From Clostridiaceae bacterium (GTDB lineage Bacteria; Bacillota; Clostridia; Lachnospirales; Lachnospiraceae), in contig CABIXM010000032.1 of the NCBI GenBank assembly GCA_902362725.1, positions 1-25,000 of the forward strand: a DNA stretch of 25,000 bases. The letters are read 5' to 3'. Numbering within the stretch: the stretch's first letter is position 1; every line of letters starts with the position of its first letter. This document shows positions 15,352-22,984 of the stretch, in pieces. A program made the translations under genes and the position numbers. The notes beneath the pieces are model-generated. The model searched no databases. It was not told the DNA's origin and saw nothing but the letters and a program-made list of their open reading frames with translations.

Positions 15352-15406
15352 CAGTGCGGTGCTATATGAAATTGTGTGATTGCCGACGTGCCGCGCCGCC
15401 AGTGCG
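15346..15406. repeat. 13-bp direct repeat in the ICE end region
   Basis: CGCCGCCAGTGCG is found at 15346-15358 and 15394-15406, 48 bp apart. The first copy overlaps an arm of the terminator hairpin. It may be a protein-binding site pair or part of a transfer origin. Confidence 0.6.
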
Positions 15407-15473
15407 TCGCGTTTGTATTGGGTTGTTTCATGCTCGCAAGATGTTCCGGCATATCAAGGCGCAATCCGTTAAA

Positions 15474-15569
15474 AGTAGTAAATTGGTAGTAAAATCAATC
15501 TGAAATCCTGCGAATGTGCTTGTATTTCAAGGGTTTTTCGGGATAATCAAAATTTTTCTTCGAAAAATT
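15474..15569. other. Probable right end of the ICE (arm repeats and junction)
   Basis: Two tandem 11-mers, AGTAGTAAATT (15474-15484) and GGTAGTAAAAT (15485-15495), look like the paired arm-type sites bound by the N-terminal domain of Tn916/Tn1549 tyrosine integrases. About 55 bp further is AATTTTTC-ttc-GAAAAATT (15551-15569), which can be read as TTTTT, a short coupling segment CTTCG, AAAAA. Family elements insert in such T-rich/A-rich targets. The exact base of the end is not proven, as the other end is outside the window. Confidence 0.5.
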
Positions 15570-15606
15570 GGCATAAAAATCTGCCCGGGCGATCCGTCTC
15601 AACCCC

Positions 15607-15635
15607 TTGTGAGAATCCCCAATCTATGCTAAACT
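15607..15635 (+). promoter_or_regulatory. Likely pfkA promoter
   Basis: TTGTGA (15607-15612), 17-bp spacer, TAAACT (15630-15635), with an overlapping alternative -10 TATGCT at 15625-15630. It lies 88 bp before the pfkA start and on the chromosomal side of the inferred ICE end, so the insertion would leave pfkA expression intact. Confidence 0.6.
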
Positions 15636-15722
15636 AACCATAAGTATTGCCATGCACCCTCAGCATCGGAGCACACACTACAGATGCATGGCGCGCAAAT
15701 TAAATATATGGAGGCGTGCAAT

Positions 15723-16796
15723 ATGAAAAGAATCGGAATGCTGACCAGCGGTGGAGATTGCCAGGCACTGAACGCGACCATGCGCGGAATCGTAAAGGGT
15801 GTATGCAACGCACTGGACGAGGTAGAGCTTTACGGCTTTGAAGAAGGCTATAAGGGCCTGATTTACGGAAATTACCGGATGCTGACCCCGAGAGATTTTT
15901 CGGGAATCCTGACCAAGGGCGGAACCATCCTGGGAAGCTCCCGCCAGCCCTTTAAAATGATGCGGGTACCGGACGAGAACGGCCTTGATAAGGTGGAGGC
16001 CATGAAGCACACCTATCACAAGCTGCGTCTGGACTGCCTGGTGATCCTGGGCGGCAACGGAACCCAGAAGACCGCGAACCTTCTGCGGGAAGAGGGTCTG
16101 AATATCATCCACATGCCGAAGACCATCGACAACGATATCTGGGGCACCGATATGACCTTTGGCTTCCAGAGCGCGGTGGATATCGCTACCCAGTGTATCG
16201 ACTGCATCCACACCACAGCGGCTTCCCACGGCCGTGTATTCATCGTGGAGGTCATGGGACATAAGGTAGGCCAGCTGACCCTGCACGCAGGTATCGCCGG
16301 AGGCGCGGACATCATCCTGATCCCGGAGATTCCCTACAGCATCGACAGTATCTGTAAGGCCATTGAAGCCCGCAACAAGCAGAAGAAGGGCTTCACTATC
16401 CTGGCTGTAGCCGAGGGTGCGATTCCCAAGGAACGTGCGGAAATGAGCAAGAAGGATTTGAAGAAATTCATGGAGACCTACAAGTATCCGACCGTGTCCT
16501 ATGAGATCGCGGATCAGCTGACCAAGCGTCTGGGCACCGAGGTCCGCGTCACCGTTCCGGGCCACACCCAGCGCGGCGGAAGTCCCTGCCCCTACGACCG
16601 GGTTCTGTCCACCAGACTGGGCGCAGCGGCTGCACAGGCCATCGTAGACGACGCTTATGGATACATGATTGGTATTGTTAATGGGGAATGCCAGCGGATC
16701 CCGCTGGAGGAGTCTGCAGGCAAGCTGAAGTTTGTAGACCCGAATTCTTCCATCATATCTGAAGCGAAGATGATCGGCATCAGCTTCGGAGATTAA
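15723..16796 (+). CDS. pfkA: 6-phosphofructokinase
   Basis: A 357-residue PFK-A family enzyme phosphorylating fructose 6-phosphate to the 1,6-bisphosphate in glycolysis (cytosol). Visible motifs: TSGGDCQALNA at 8-18, phosphoryl-donor loop GGNGT at 110-114, catalytic PKTIDND at 132-138, and MGHKVGQLTLHAGIAGGAD plus PGHTQRGGSPCPYDR for sugar binding. ATG 15723 has GGAGG 8 nt upstream; an in-frame opening from 15684 lacks one. Oddity: the donor loop has Asn where classical enzymes have Asp, Gly at the ATP-type position, but Lys (PKTIDND) at the second position, a combination between ATP and pyrophosphate types. I have seen this form in Lachnospiraceae, so it is a family feature and not a local mutation. 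Confidence 0.95.
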   Translation: MKRIGMLTSGGDCQALNATMRGIVKGVCNALDEVELYGFEEGYKGLIYGNYRMLTPRDFSGILTKGGTILGSSRQPFKMMRVPDENGLDKVEAMKHTYHKLRLDCLVILGGNGTQKTANLLREEGLNIIHMPKTIDNDIWGTDMTFGFQSAVDIATQCIDCIHTTAASHGRVFIVEVMGHKVGQLTLHAGIAGGADIILIPEIPYSIDSICKAIEARNKQKKGFTILAVAEGAIPKERAEMSKKDLKKFMETYKYPTVSYEIADQLTKRLGTEVRVTVPGHTQRGGSPCPYDRVLSTRLGAAAAQAIVDDAYGYMIGIVNGECQRIPLEESAGKLKFVDPNSSIISEAKMIGISFGD

Positions 16797-16810
16797 AATA
16801 GAAAGAATAA

Positions 16811-16940
16811 TAACTGTTCATTACAGCCTGAAGCACTTGCTGCTGAAGGCGTAAGAAAATGATTCAGGAGTGCAAAATCCCATCGGCGAAGCCGATTTTC
16901 ATGGATTTTGCATTGTAACTGGTCAGGAACTGAACAGTTA
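16811..16940. repeat. 130-bp palindromic intergenic element between pfkA and dnaX
   Basis: Terminal inverted repeats TAACTGTTCA (16811-16820) and TGAACAGTTA (16931-16940) bound a region with nested inverted pairs: TGCAAAATCC (16871-16880) with GGATTTTGCA (16903-16912), and inside it ATCGGC-gaa-GCCGAT (16882-16896). An alternative local stem, GTAACTG (16914-16920) with CAGTTAC (16935-16941), competes with the outer one. It looks like a REP- or MITE-like repeat or a structured RNA. The inner hairpin followed by TTTTC could also end the pfkA transcript. Confidence 0.65.
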
Positions 16941-16957
16941 CAAAGGGGAAGAAACAC

Positions 16958-18553
16958 ATGTCGTATATGGCCCTCTACCGGAAGTTCCGACCCACCGAGT
17001 TTGGTGACGTCCGGGGACAGGATCACATTGTAACCACACTGAAAAATCAAATCAATGCAGACAGAATCGGACATGCCTACCTGTTTTGCGGTACCCGGGG
17101 TACCGGCAAGACCACCGTGGCGAAGATTTTCGCCCGGGCGGTGAACTGCGAACATCCGGTGGATGGTAATCCCTGCGGAACGTGCGCGGCCTGCCGCTCT
17201 ATAGCGGCAGGCACTTCCATGAATGTGATAGAGATCGACGCAGCCTCCAACAACGGCGTAGACAACATCCGAGAGATCCGCGACGAGGTAGCCTACTCGC
17301 CCACCGAGGGTAAATACAAGGTCTACATCATCGACGAGGTGCATATGCTCTCCATCGGAGCCTTTAACGCATTGCTAAAGACTCTGGAGGAGCCGCCCTC
17401 CTATGTCATCTTTATTCTGGCGACCACAGAGGCCCACAAGATTCCGGTGACGATTCTGTCCCGGTGCCAGCGGTACGATTTCCGGCGCATCACGGCGGAT
17501 ACCATCACCGCCAGACTTCAGGAGCTGACGGAAAAAGAGGGCGTGGAGACCGAGGAGAAGGCCCTGCGCTATATCGCAAAGGCCGCGGACGGCTCCATGC
17601 GAGACGCCTTAAGCCTTCTGGATCAGTGTATTGCCTTTTATCTGAATCAGAAGCTGACCTACGACCACGTCCTGGACGTGCTGGGAGCCGTGGATACCGA
17701 AGTTTACAGCAAGCTTCTGCGAATGACGCTGGAACGGAATTTGCCCGGCGTCATGGCGGAAATTGAGGAGCTGGTGATCCAGGGCCGGGAGCTGGGGCAG
17801 TTCGTGAGCGATTTCACCTGGTATCTGCGCAATCTGCTTTTGTTAAAAAGCAATGACAATCTGGAAGACATTCTGGATGTCTCCACCGAGAATCTGGCCC
17901 GCCTGAAAGAAGAGGCCCTGCAGATCGAGGACGACACCCTGATGCGTTACATCCGTATTTTCTCGGAGCTGGGCGGGCAGATCCGCTATGCGTCCCAGAA
18001 GCGGGTGTTGGTGGAGGTAGCTTTTATCAAGCTGTGCCGTCCCGCCATGGAGACGAACACAGACGTGCTCCTGGATCGCATCCGCGTGCTGGAACAGGAG
18101 TTCGAGGCGAAGATGGAAGAGCTGGAAAGCGGAGCCATTTCCTACGGAGGCGGCTGGCAAAATGGAGCACCCGCAAGTGCCCCGGCAGAGCTGAAGAAAC
18201 CTGTGCCTGCGCCTCCCGCGCCCAAGTCCCTGCCCGAAGACGTACAGAATGTGGTAAAGAATTGGCACAACGTGCTGAACCGCCTGCACCCGCTCCTGCG
18301 CACCTACTTAAAGGACGCGCAGCTGAAAGCAGTCGGCGACGGGAAGCTTGGCATCATCGCGGCCACGCCCACCGGCGAGGCTTTCCTGAAGGAGACCCGT
18401 CACATTCAGGAGATTAAAAATGTGATCTTACAGGATACCGGAAAGGATATGGAGATTCTGGTAGCCTGTATGGAAAATGACCCCCACGCAGAAGTGGGAG
18501 CAATTGACATCGAACAGGTCATTCATACAGAAATAGAATTCGAAGACGAATAA
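16958..18553 (+). CDS. dnaX: DNA polymerase III subunits gamma/tau
   Basis: A 531-residue clamp-loader ATPase of the replisome. Walker A GTRGTGKT at 45-52, zinc cysteines 64, 73, 76 and 79, Walker B VYIIDEVHM at 122-130, and the SRC arginine-finger phrase (ILSRCQRYDF) follow in the usual order. Domain III (about 225-370) is the oligomerisation part, residues 385-420 form a proline/alanine linker, and the tail is a short tau-type domain. The protein ends in an acidic stretch. Start ATG 16958 has AAAGGGG 9 nt upstream. It opens the conserved dnaX-ybaB-recR cluster. I see no A-rich slippery site of the E. coli frameshift kind. Confidence 0.96.
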   Translation: MSYMALYRKFRPTEFGDVRGQDHIVTTLKNQINADRIGHAYLFCGTRGTGKTTVAKIFARAVNCEHPVDGNPCGTCAACRSIAAGTSMNVIEIDAASNNGVDNIREIRDEVAYSPTEGKYKVYIIDEVHMLSIGAFNALLKTLEEPPSYVIFILATTEAHKIPVTILSRCQRYDFRRITADTITARLQELTEKEGVETEEKALRYIAKAADGSMRDALSLLDQCIAFYLNQKLTYDHVLDVLGAVDTEVYSKLLRMTLERNLPGVMAEIEELVIQGRELGQFVSDFTWYLRNLLLLKSNDNLEDILDVSTENLARLKEEALQIEDDTLMRYIRIFSELGGQIRYASQKRVLVEVAFIKLCRPAMETNTDVLLDRIRVLEQEFEAKMEELESGAISYGGGWQNGAPASAPAELKKPVPAPPAPKSLPEDVQNVVKNWHNVLNRLHPLLRTYLKDAQLKAVGDGKLGIIAATPTGEAFLKETRHIQEIKNVILQDTGKDMEILVACMENDPHAEVGAIDIEQVIHTEIEFEDE

Positions 18554-18567
18554 GGAGGAGTAAAAAA

Positions 18568-18918
18568 ATGGCAAAAAGAGGTGGATTTCCGGGAGGAATG
18601 GGCATGCCCGGCAACATGAACAACCTGATGAAGCAGGCTCAGAAGATGCAGCGCCAGATGGAGGAAAATCAGAAGGCTCTGGACGAGAAGGAGTACACCG
18701 CGGCAGCAGGCGGCGGAGCAGTCGAGATCAAGATGACCGGGAAGAAAGAGATCACAAAAGTGACCATCGATCCGGATGCTATTGATCCCGAGGATGTGGA
18801 GACTCTGGAAGAAATGATCCAGATCGCAGTAAATCAGGTGCTGCGCCAGCAGGAAGAGGATTCCGCGTCCATGATGTCCGGCCTGACCGGCGGTCTTGGC
18901 GGAGGCTTTCCGTTCTAA
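18568..18918 (+). CDS. ybaB: YbaB/EbfC nucleoid-associated protein
   Basis: A 116-residue DNA-binding protein of the YbaB/EbfC family, a homodimer that binds DNA and is conserved next to dnaX and recR. A glycine/methionine-rich N-terminus (about 1-15) leads to the helix [20 protein letters not shown], then the beta core [20 protein letters not shown], a C-terminal helix and a glycine-rich tail. It starts 14 bp after dnaX with TAAGGAGGAG upstream. Its stop overlaps the recR start as TAATG. Length is normal. Confidence 0.94.
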   Translation: MAKRGGFPGGMGMPGNMNNLMKQAQKMQRQMEENQKALDEKEYTAAAGGGAVEIKMTGKKEITKVTIDPDAIDPEDVETLEEMIQIAVNQVLRQQEEDSASMMSGLTGGLGGGFPF

Positions 18919-19514
18919 TGGACTATTACAGCAGTCAAATCAGTAAATTAATCGAGCAGCTGTCGAGTCTTCCGGGAATCGGCGGCAAGACAGCCCAGCG
19001 GCTGGCCTTTCATATCGTCAATATGCCTCTGGAGAAGGTACAGGCACTGTCGGATTCCATTATAAGCGCAAAGAAAAATGTCCGTTACTGTAAAGAATGC
19101 TTTACCATGACGGATCAGGAGCTCTGCCCCATTTGCGCCAATCCTAAGCGGAACCATAAGGTGATTATGGTGGTGGAGAATACCCGGGATCTGGCCGCTT
19201 ATGAGAAAACCGGGAAATACGACGGCGTCTATCATGTGCTCCATGGGGCCATTTCCCCGATGCTGGGAATCGGTCCGGCGGATATCAAGCTGAAGGAGCT
19301 GATGACGAGACTCCAGGGCGACGTGGACGAGGTTATCATCGCCACCAACTCCAGCCTGGAGGGCGAGACCACAGCCATGTACATCAGCAAGCTCATCAAG
19401 CCGACCGGAATCAGGGTCAGCCGGATTGCCAGCGGCGTACCGGTGGGCGGCGATTTGGAATATATCGACGAGGTGACGCTGCTCCGGGCACTGGAGGGAC
19501 GGGTGGAGCTGTAA
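18918..19514 (+). CDS. recR: Recombination mediator RecR
   Basis: A 198-residue RecR, which acts with RecO/RecF to load RecA on gapped DNA. The helix-hairpin-helix [18 protein letters not shown] is at about 15-32, the zinc finger uses Cys 58, 61, 70 and 73, and the Toprim domain starts at [18 protein letters not shown] (82-99). The C-terminal [20 protein letters not shown] is the canonical RecR ending. It shares one base with ybaB, so it is translationally coupled. No clear terminator follows; the next gene has its own promoter. Confidence 0.96.
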   Translation: MDYYSSQISKLIEQLSSLPGIGGKTAQRLAFHIVNMPLEKVQALSDSIISAKKNVRYCKECFTMTDQELCPICANPKRNHKVIMVVENTRDLAAYEKTGKYDGVYHVLHGAISPMLGIGPADIKLKELMTRLQGDVDEVIIATNSSLEGETTAMYISKLIKPTGIRVSRIASGVPVGGDLEYIDEVTLLRALEGRVEL

Positions 19515-19562
19515 AAATGCTGAATTTCAGACAAGAACTGACGGAAATTCACAAAGAACGGC

Positions 19563-19591
19563 TTGACCAGATCTGAAAGTGTCTGTATACT
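19563..19591 (+). promoter_or_regulatory. Sigma-A promoter of the transketolase operon
   Basis: TTGACC (19563-19568), exactly 17-bp spacer, TATACT (19586-19591), then an AT-rich leader of about 45 bp to the start at 19641. Each hexamer is one base off consensus. Confidence 0.82.
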
Positions 19592-19640
19592 AAAAGAAGC
19601 AAAATTTAATTTTCAAAAATAAAATAAAGGTGGGACAAAC

Positions 19641-20477
19641 ATGACGAATTTAGAACTCCAGAAGACGGCAAATGAAGTCCGCAAGGACATCGTTACTGCC
19701 GTTCACAGCGCAAAGTCCGGACATCCGGGCGGATCTCTGTCAGCAGCAGACATGTTTACATATCTGTATTTTGAAGAGATGAACATTGATCCGAAGGATC
19801 CGAAGAAGGCAGACAGAGACCGTTTTGTACTTTCCAAGGGACATACAGCTCCGGGTCTGTACTCCGTTCTGGCTGAGAGAGGATTCTTCCCGAAGGAGGA
19901 TCTGGTTACCTTAAGACACGTAGGCTCACATCTTCAGGGACATCCCTGTATGCAGCACACACCGGGTCTTGATATGTCCAGCGGATCTCTGGGACAGGGA
20001 ATCTCCGCAGCAGTTGGTATGGCACTTTCCGCAAAGGTATCCGGCGACAGCTATCGTGTATACACACTGCTGGGCGACGGCGAGATCCAGGAGGGCCAGG
20101 TTTGGGAGGCTTCCATGTTCGCAGGCGCGAAGCATCTGGACAACCTGTGCGTCATTGTAGATAACAACAATCTTCAGATCGACGGACCTATCGGCGAGGT
20201 AAACTCCCCGTATCCCATCGATGATAAATTCAAAGCGTTCAACTTCCATGTAATCAACATTGACGGTCACAACTTCGATGAGATCCGTATGGCTCTGAAC
20301 GAAGCAAAGACCATCAAGGGTCAGCCCACAGCTATCATCATGAAGACAGTAAAGGGCAAGGGCGTTTCTTTCATGGAGAACAACGCAGGATGGCATGGTT
20401 CTGCTCCGAACGATGAGCAGTATGCAATCGCAATGGCAGATTTGGAGAAGGTAGGTGAAGCATTATGTCAGAAGTAA
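19641..20477 (+). CDS. Transketolase, N-terminal subunit
   Basis: A 278-residue subunit with the thiamine-diphosphate pyrophosphate-binding half of transketolase, which moves two-carbon units between sugar phosphates in the pentose phosphate pathway. Visible: SGHPGG at 26-31, KGH at 66-68, and the TPP motif GDGEIQEGQVWEA at 145-157 ending with NNN at 175-177. The matching C-terminal subunit is the next gene, overlapping by 13 nt. Split transketolases of this size are usual in Clostridia. AAAGGTGGG stands 6 nt before ATG 19641. It has its own promoter. Confidence 0.95.
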   Translation: MTNLELQKTANEVRKDIVTAVHSAKSGHPGGSLSAADMFTYLYFEEMNIDPKDPKKADRDRFVLSKGHTAPGLYSVLAERGFFPKEDLVTLRHVGSHLQGHPCMQHTPGLDMSSGSLGQGISAAVGMALSAKVSGDSYRVYTLLGDGEIQEGQVWEASMFAGAKHLDNLCVIVDNNNLQIDGPIGEVNSPYPIDDKFKAFNFHVINIDGHNFDEIRMALNEAKTIKGQPTAIIMKTVKGKGVSFMENNAGWHGSAPNDEQYAIAMADLEKVGEALCQK

Positions 20478-21406
20478 AGAAGGTCGCAACAAGAGAAAGC
20501 TATGGTAATGCGCTGAAGGAGCTTGGCGCTGAGAATCCGAACGTTCTGGTACTGGATGCTGACCTTGCCGGCGCAACCAAGACAGGCGTATTTAAGAAAG
20601 CATACCCGGATCGTTTCTTCGACTGTGGTATCGCAGAGGGCAATATGGTAGGTATCGCGGCAGGCCTTGCTACCACAGGTAAGATTCCGTTCTGCAGCAG
20701 CTTCGCGATGTTCGCGGCAGGACGTGCATTTGAGCAGGTTCGTAACTCCGTAGGATATCCCCATCTGAATGTAAAGATTGCTGCTACTCATGCAGGAATC
20801 TCCGTAGGTGAGGATGGAGCTACCCATCAGTGTAACGAGGATATCGCCCTGATGCGTACAATCCCGGGCATGGTAGTCATCAACCCGGCAGACGACGTGG
20901 AAGCAAGAGCAGCCGTAAAGGCAGCAGCCGAGTACGAGGGACCGGTTTACCTGCGTTTCGGCAGACTGGCTGTTCCGGTATTTAATGATGAGGCAAACTA
21001 TAAGTTTGAGATTGGAAAGGGTATCCTCTTAAGAGAGGGTACAGACCTTACTATCGTAGCTACAGGACTTTGTGTAAACAGCGCTCTGGAAGCGGCTGAG
21101 AAGCTGGCTGCAGAGGGCGTTTCCGCAGAGGTAATCAATATCCACACCATCAAGCCGCTGGACGAGGAGATCATCCTGAAGTCCGCAAAGAAGACTGGCA
21201 AGGTAGTAACTGCAGAAGAGCATTCTGTCATCGGCGGCCTTGGCAGCGCAGTTTGCGATGTACTTAGTGAGAAGCTTCCGACTCCGGTAAAGAAGATCGG
21301 CGTATACGACGTATTCGGCGAATCCGGCCCGGCAGTAAAGCTGCTTGAGAAGTACAAGCTGGATGGCGCTGGTGTATACGAGCAGATCAAAGACTGGCTG
21401 AAATAA
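20465..21406 (+). CDS. Transketolase, C-terminal subunit
   Basis: A 313-residue partner subunit carrying the pyrimidine-binding and C-terminal domains. The catalytic glutamate that activates TPP is in GIAEGNMVGIAAGLA (Glu58). FCSSFAMFAAGRAFEQVRNS and THAGISVGEDGATHQ are typical of the pyrimidine domain, and VTAEEHSVIGGLGSAV belongs to the C-terminal domain. The start at 20465 lies 13 nt inside the first subunit's end, ensuring balanced synthesis. A perfect intrinsic terminator follows. Family members can also be annotated as 1-deoxyxylulose-phosphate synthase-like, but pairing with the N-terminal subunit settles it. Confidence 0.95.
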   Translation: MSEVKKVATRESYGNALKELGAENPNVLVLDADLAGATKTGVFKKAYPDRFFDCGIAEGNMVGIAAGLATTGKIPFCSSFAMFAAGRAFEQVRNSVGYPHLNVKIAATHAGISVGEDGATHQCNEDIALMRTIPGMVVINPADDVEARAAVKAAAEYEGPVYLRFGRLAVPVFNDEANYKFEIGKGILLREGTDLTIVATGLCVNSALEAAEKLAAEGVSAEVINIHTIKPLDEEIILKSAKKTGKVVTAEEHSVIGGLGSAVCDVLSEKLPTPVKKIGVYDVFGESGPAVKLLEKYKLDGAGVYEQIKDWLK

Positions 21407-21434
21407 GTAAAAAATAATAGCATAAGCTGAGAGA

Positions 21435-21466
21435 GGCAGACGTCCACAAAGACGTCTGCCTTTTTT
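21435..21466 (+). terminator. Intrinsic terminator of the transketolase operon
   Basis: GGCAGACGTC (21435-21444) and GACGTCTGCC (21451-21460) form a perfect 10-bp stem with a 6-nt loop, followed directly by six T residues. It is 28 bp past the stop. Confidence 0.95.
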
Positions 21467-21489
21467 ACTCTATAGGAAACGCTTATGCG

Positions 21490-21549
21490 ACCCGCCGCAG
21501 GCGGGATTCTATTTCCAGACTGTCGAAAAAAATTCCGATTTTCTCGACA
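21490..21549. repeat. Two small inverted repeats upstream of the LysM gene
   Basis: CCCGCC-gca-GGCGGG (21490-21504) and TGTCGA (21521-21526) with TCGACA (21544-21549), the latter separated by an A/T-rich 17 nt. They lie 75-135 bp before the LysM gene, where a promoter is expected, but I find no convincing -35/-10 pair. They may be an operator or chance. Confidence 0.35.
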
Positions 21550-21625
21550 CCATCCGCCACACCTCGCGCCCGTCCTGTGTTACCATGCAGAAAATGAGCA
21601 AAACCAGCGGTAATGAGGTGAGTGT

Positions 21626-22891
21626 ATGATTGAGTTCGTTTACAGAGAAAATGCGAAAGAGACGGGGCCGGAGCGTAAAATTGAGCTGCCGAAAAATGTG
21701 CGCCAGATAGGCGATCCGGAGGACAGACGTAAAATATATATAGAAGATTATGTGATTACCTATCTGCGGCGGCTGGCAGGCGAGGAGACGCTGAACAGCC
21801 GGGTGGCGATTTTACTGGGCCATTCCGAGAGGATGGACGGGCTTCCCTATCTGTTTATCCGTGGTGCCGTGGGCCTGAAAAACCTGGAATATACGGAAGC
21901 AGGCATTCCCTTTACTGACGAGACCTGGGCAGAGGTGTACGGAGCCATGAAAGAGTACTTTGCGGATCTGGACATCCTGGGATGGTATCTGTCTCTGCCC
22001 GGCTATCCCATGGAGCTGGGATCGGAGCTTCTGAAGATTCATGTAAACTATTTCGGCGGTGTGGACAAGGTTCTGATGGTATCGGATTCCGCCGAGGTCG
22101 AGGCGGATTTTTTCGCTTATGAAAATGGCAGGCTGACCCGCCAGCGGGGCTACGCCATCTTTTATGAGCGGAACGAAGCCATGCAGCGTTACATGATCGA
22201 GACCGGGGACGGCGAGAGTATTGACGAGAAGGAACATTTCGAGGATCGGGCCATCAAGAGCTTTCGGACCATTGTGCAGGAGAAAAAGGAGCAGTCCGGC
22301 CAGAAGCGGGTCTTGACCTTCCTGTACATGGCCAGCACCTTTTTGGTGATGGTAGTGCTGGTCATCGGGATTACTCTTATCAATAATTATGAGAAAATGG
22401 AAGGACTGGAGACATCCCTGCGGGAACTGACCAATTCCCTGGAGCAGCAGGATGCGGAGCTTCAGTCTGCGTATGCGGATCTGGGACAGGCTGAAGATGC
22501 GGACGTGGCGGAGGGCGCAGAGAAAACAACGTCGGCAGAGGACTCCGGGGAGACTGGAGAAAATGGAACAGCAGAAGGGGAAACAACCCCTCAGGAGAGC
22601 GGGGAAAATCAGGAAACCGCAGAAGCGGATGAGTCAACGGCCAGTGCAGATACACAGTCACAGTCCGAATCTTCAGGTGAACCGTCCACCCAGGAATCGG
22701 CTTCCGCACCCGCAGCTTCTAACGAGGCAATCACCATTCCGGAGAGCTACACCGTCCGTAAGGGCGACACCCTCCTGAAAATCAGCCGCCAGGTCTATGG
22801 ACGGGACGACGAGATAGACGCCATCTGCAGCCTGAACGGAATCGAGGACAGCGACCGGATACTGGAGGGACAAAAACTTTTGCTTCCCTAG
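21626..22891 (+). CDS. Membrane protein: MPN/JAB-like pseudoenzyme domain, TM, LysM
   Basis: A 421-residue type II membrane protein. Residues 40-190 resemble an MPN/JAB (JAMM) fold: strand RVAILLGHSE (59-68), IRGAVGLKN, then LGWYLSLPGYPME (118-130) where active JAMM proteases have GWYHSHPG. The metal-binding histidines are therefore replaced by Leu122 and Leu124, so it should be catalytically dead. Then come a membrane segment (229-252), a short coiled coil (253-285), an acidic Ser/Thr/Glu linker (286-370) and a C-terminal LysM domain (374-420, YTVRKGDTLLKISRQVYG) that binds peptidoglycan. It therefore spans cytosol to wall. ATG 21626 has GAGGTGA 4 nt upstream. The LysM and membrane calls are firm; the MPN call is my reading of motif spacing. 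Confidence 0.85.
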   Translation: MIEFVYRENAKETGPERKIELPKNVRQIGDPEDRRKIYIEDYVITYLRRLAGEETLNSRVAILLGHSERMDGLPYLFIRGAVGLKNLEYTEAGIPFTDETWAEVYGAMKEYFADLDILGWYLSLPGYPMELGSELLKIHVNYFGGVDKVLMVSDSAEVEADFFAYENGRLTRQRGYAIFYERNEAMQRYMIETGDGESIDEKEHFEDRAIKSFRTIVQEKKEQSGQKRVLTFLYMASTFLVMVVLVIGITLINNYEKMEGLETSLRELTNSLEQQDAELQSAYADLGQAEDADVAEGAEKTTSAEDSGETGENGTAEGETTPQESGENQETAEADESTASADTQSQSESSGEPSTQESASAPAASNEAITIPESYTVRKGDTLLKISRQVYGRDDEIDAICSLNGIEDSDRILEGQKLLLP

Positions 22892-22984
22892 TGGATCTGT
22901 GCTATCATAGCATAAAAAGAGACGCAGCCCGGAAAAACACAGAAGAATTCCGGACTGCCACAGAAGTGCAAAGGATAATAGCCC

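Larger units (their letters stand above)
15153..15722. other. ICE end and pfkA upstream region, no gene seen
   Basis: A 570-bp stretch without a convincing gene. From left to right: a leader of about 150 nt to the DUF6017 gene, a strong minus-strand terminator (15302-15351), a 13-bp direct repeat (15346, 15394), tandem arm-like repeats (15474-15495), an AT-rich inverted repeat near the likely ICE boundary (15551-15569) and the pfkA promoter (15607-15635). A possible 22-codon leader peptide at 15227-15295 (minus) has no ribosome site. Confidence 0.65.

Noticed and set aside
15678..16565. Long open frame (295 codons) on the minus strand opposite pfkA
   Set aside because: It is fully antisense to a clear phosphofructokinase gene, with low-complexity His/Gln/Gly-rich residues and no ribosome site. 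It is a codon-bias shadow.
16958..18553. Programmed frameshift in dnaX giving a separate gamma subunit
   Set aside because: I found no A-rich slippery heptamer with a downstream stem in the linker region.
19517..19576. 19-codon frame just after recR
   Set aside because: It has no ribosome site and runs into the transketolase promoter. Probably chance.
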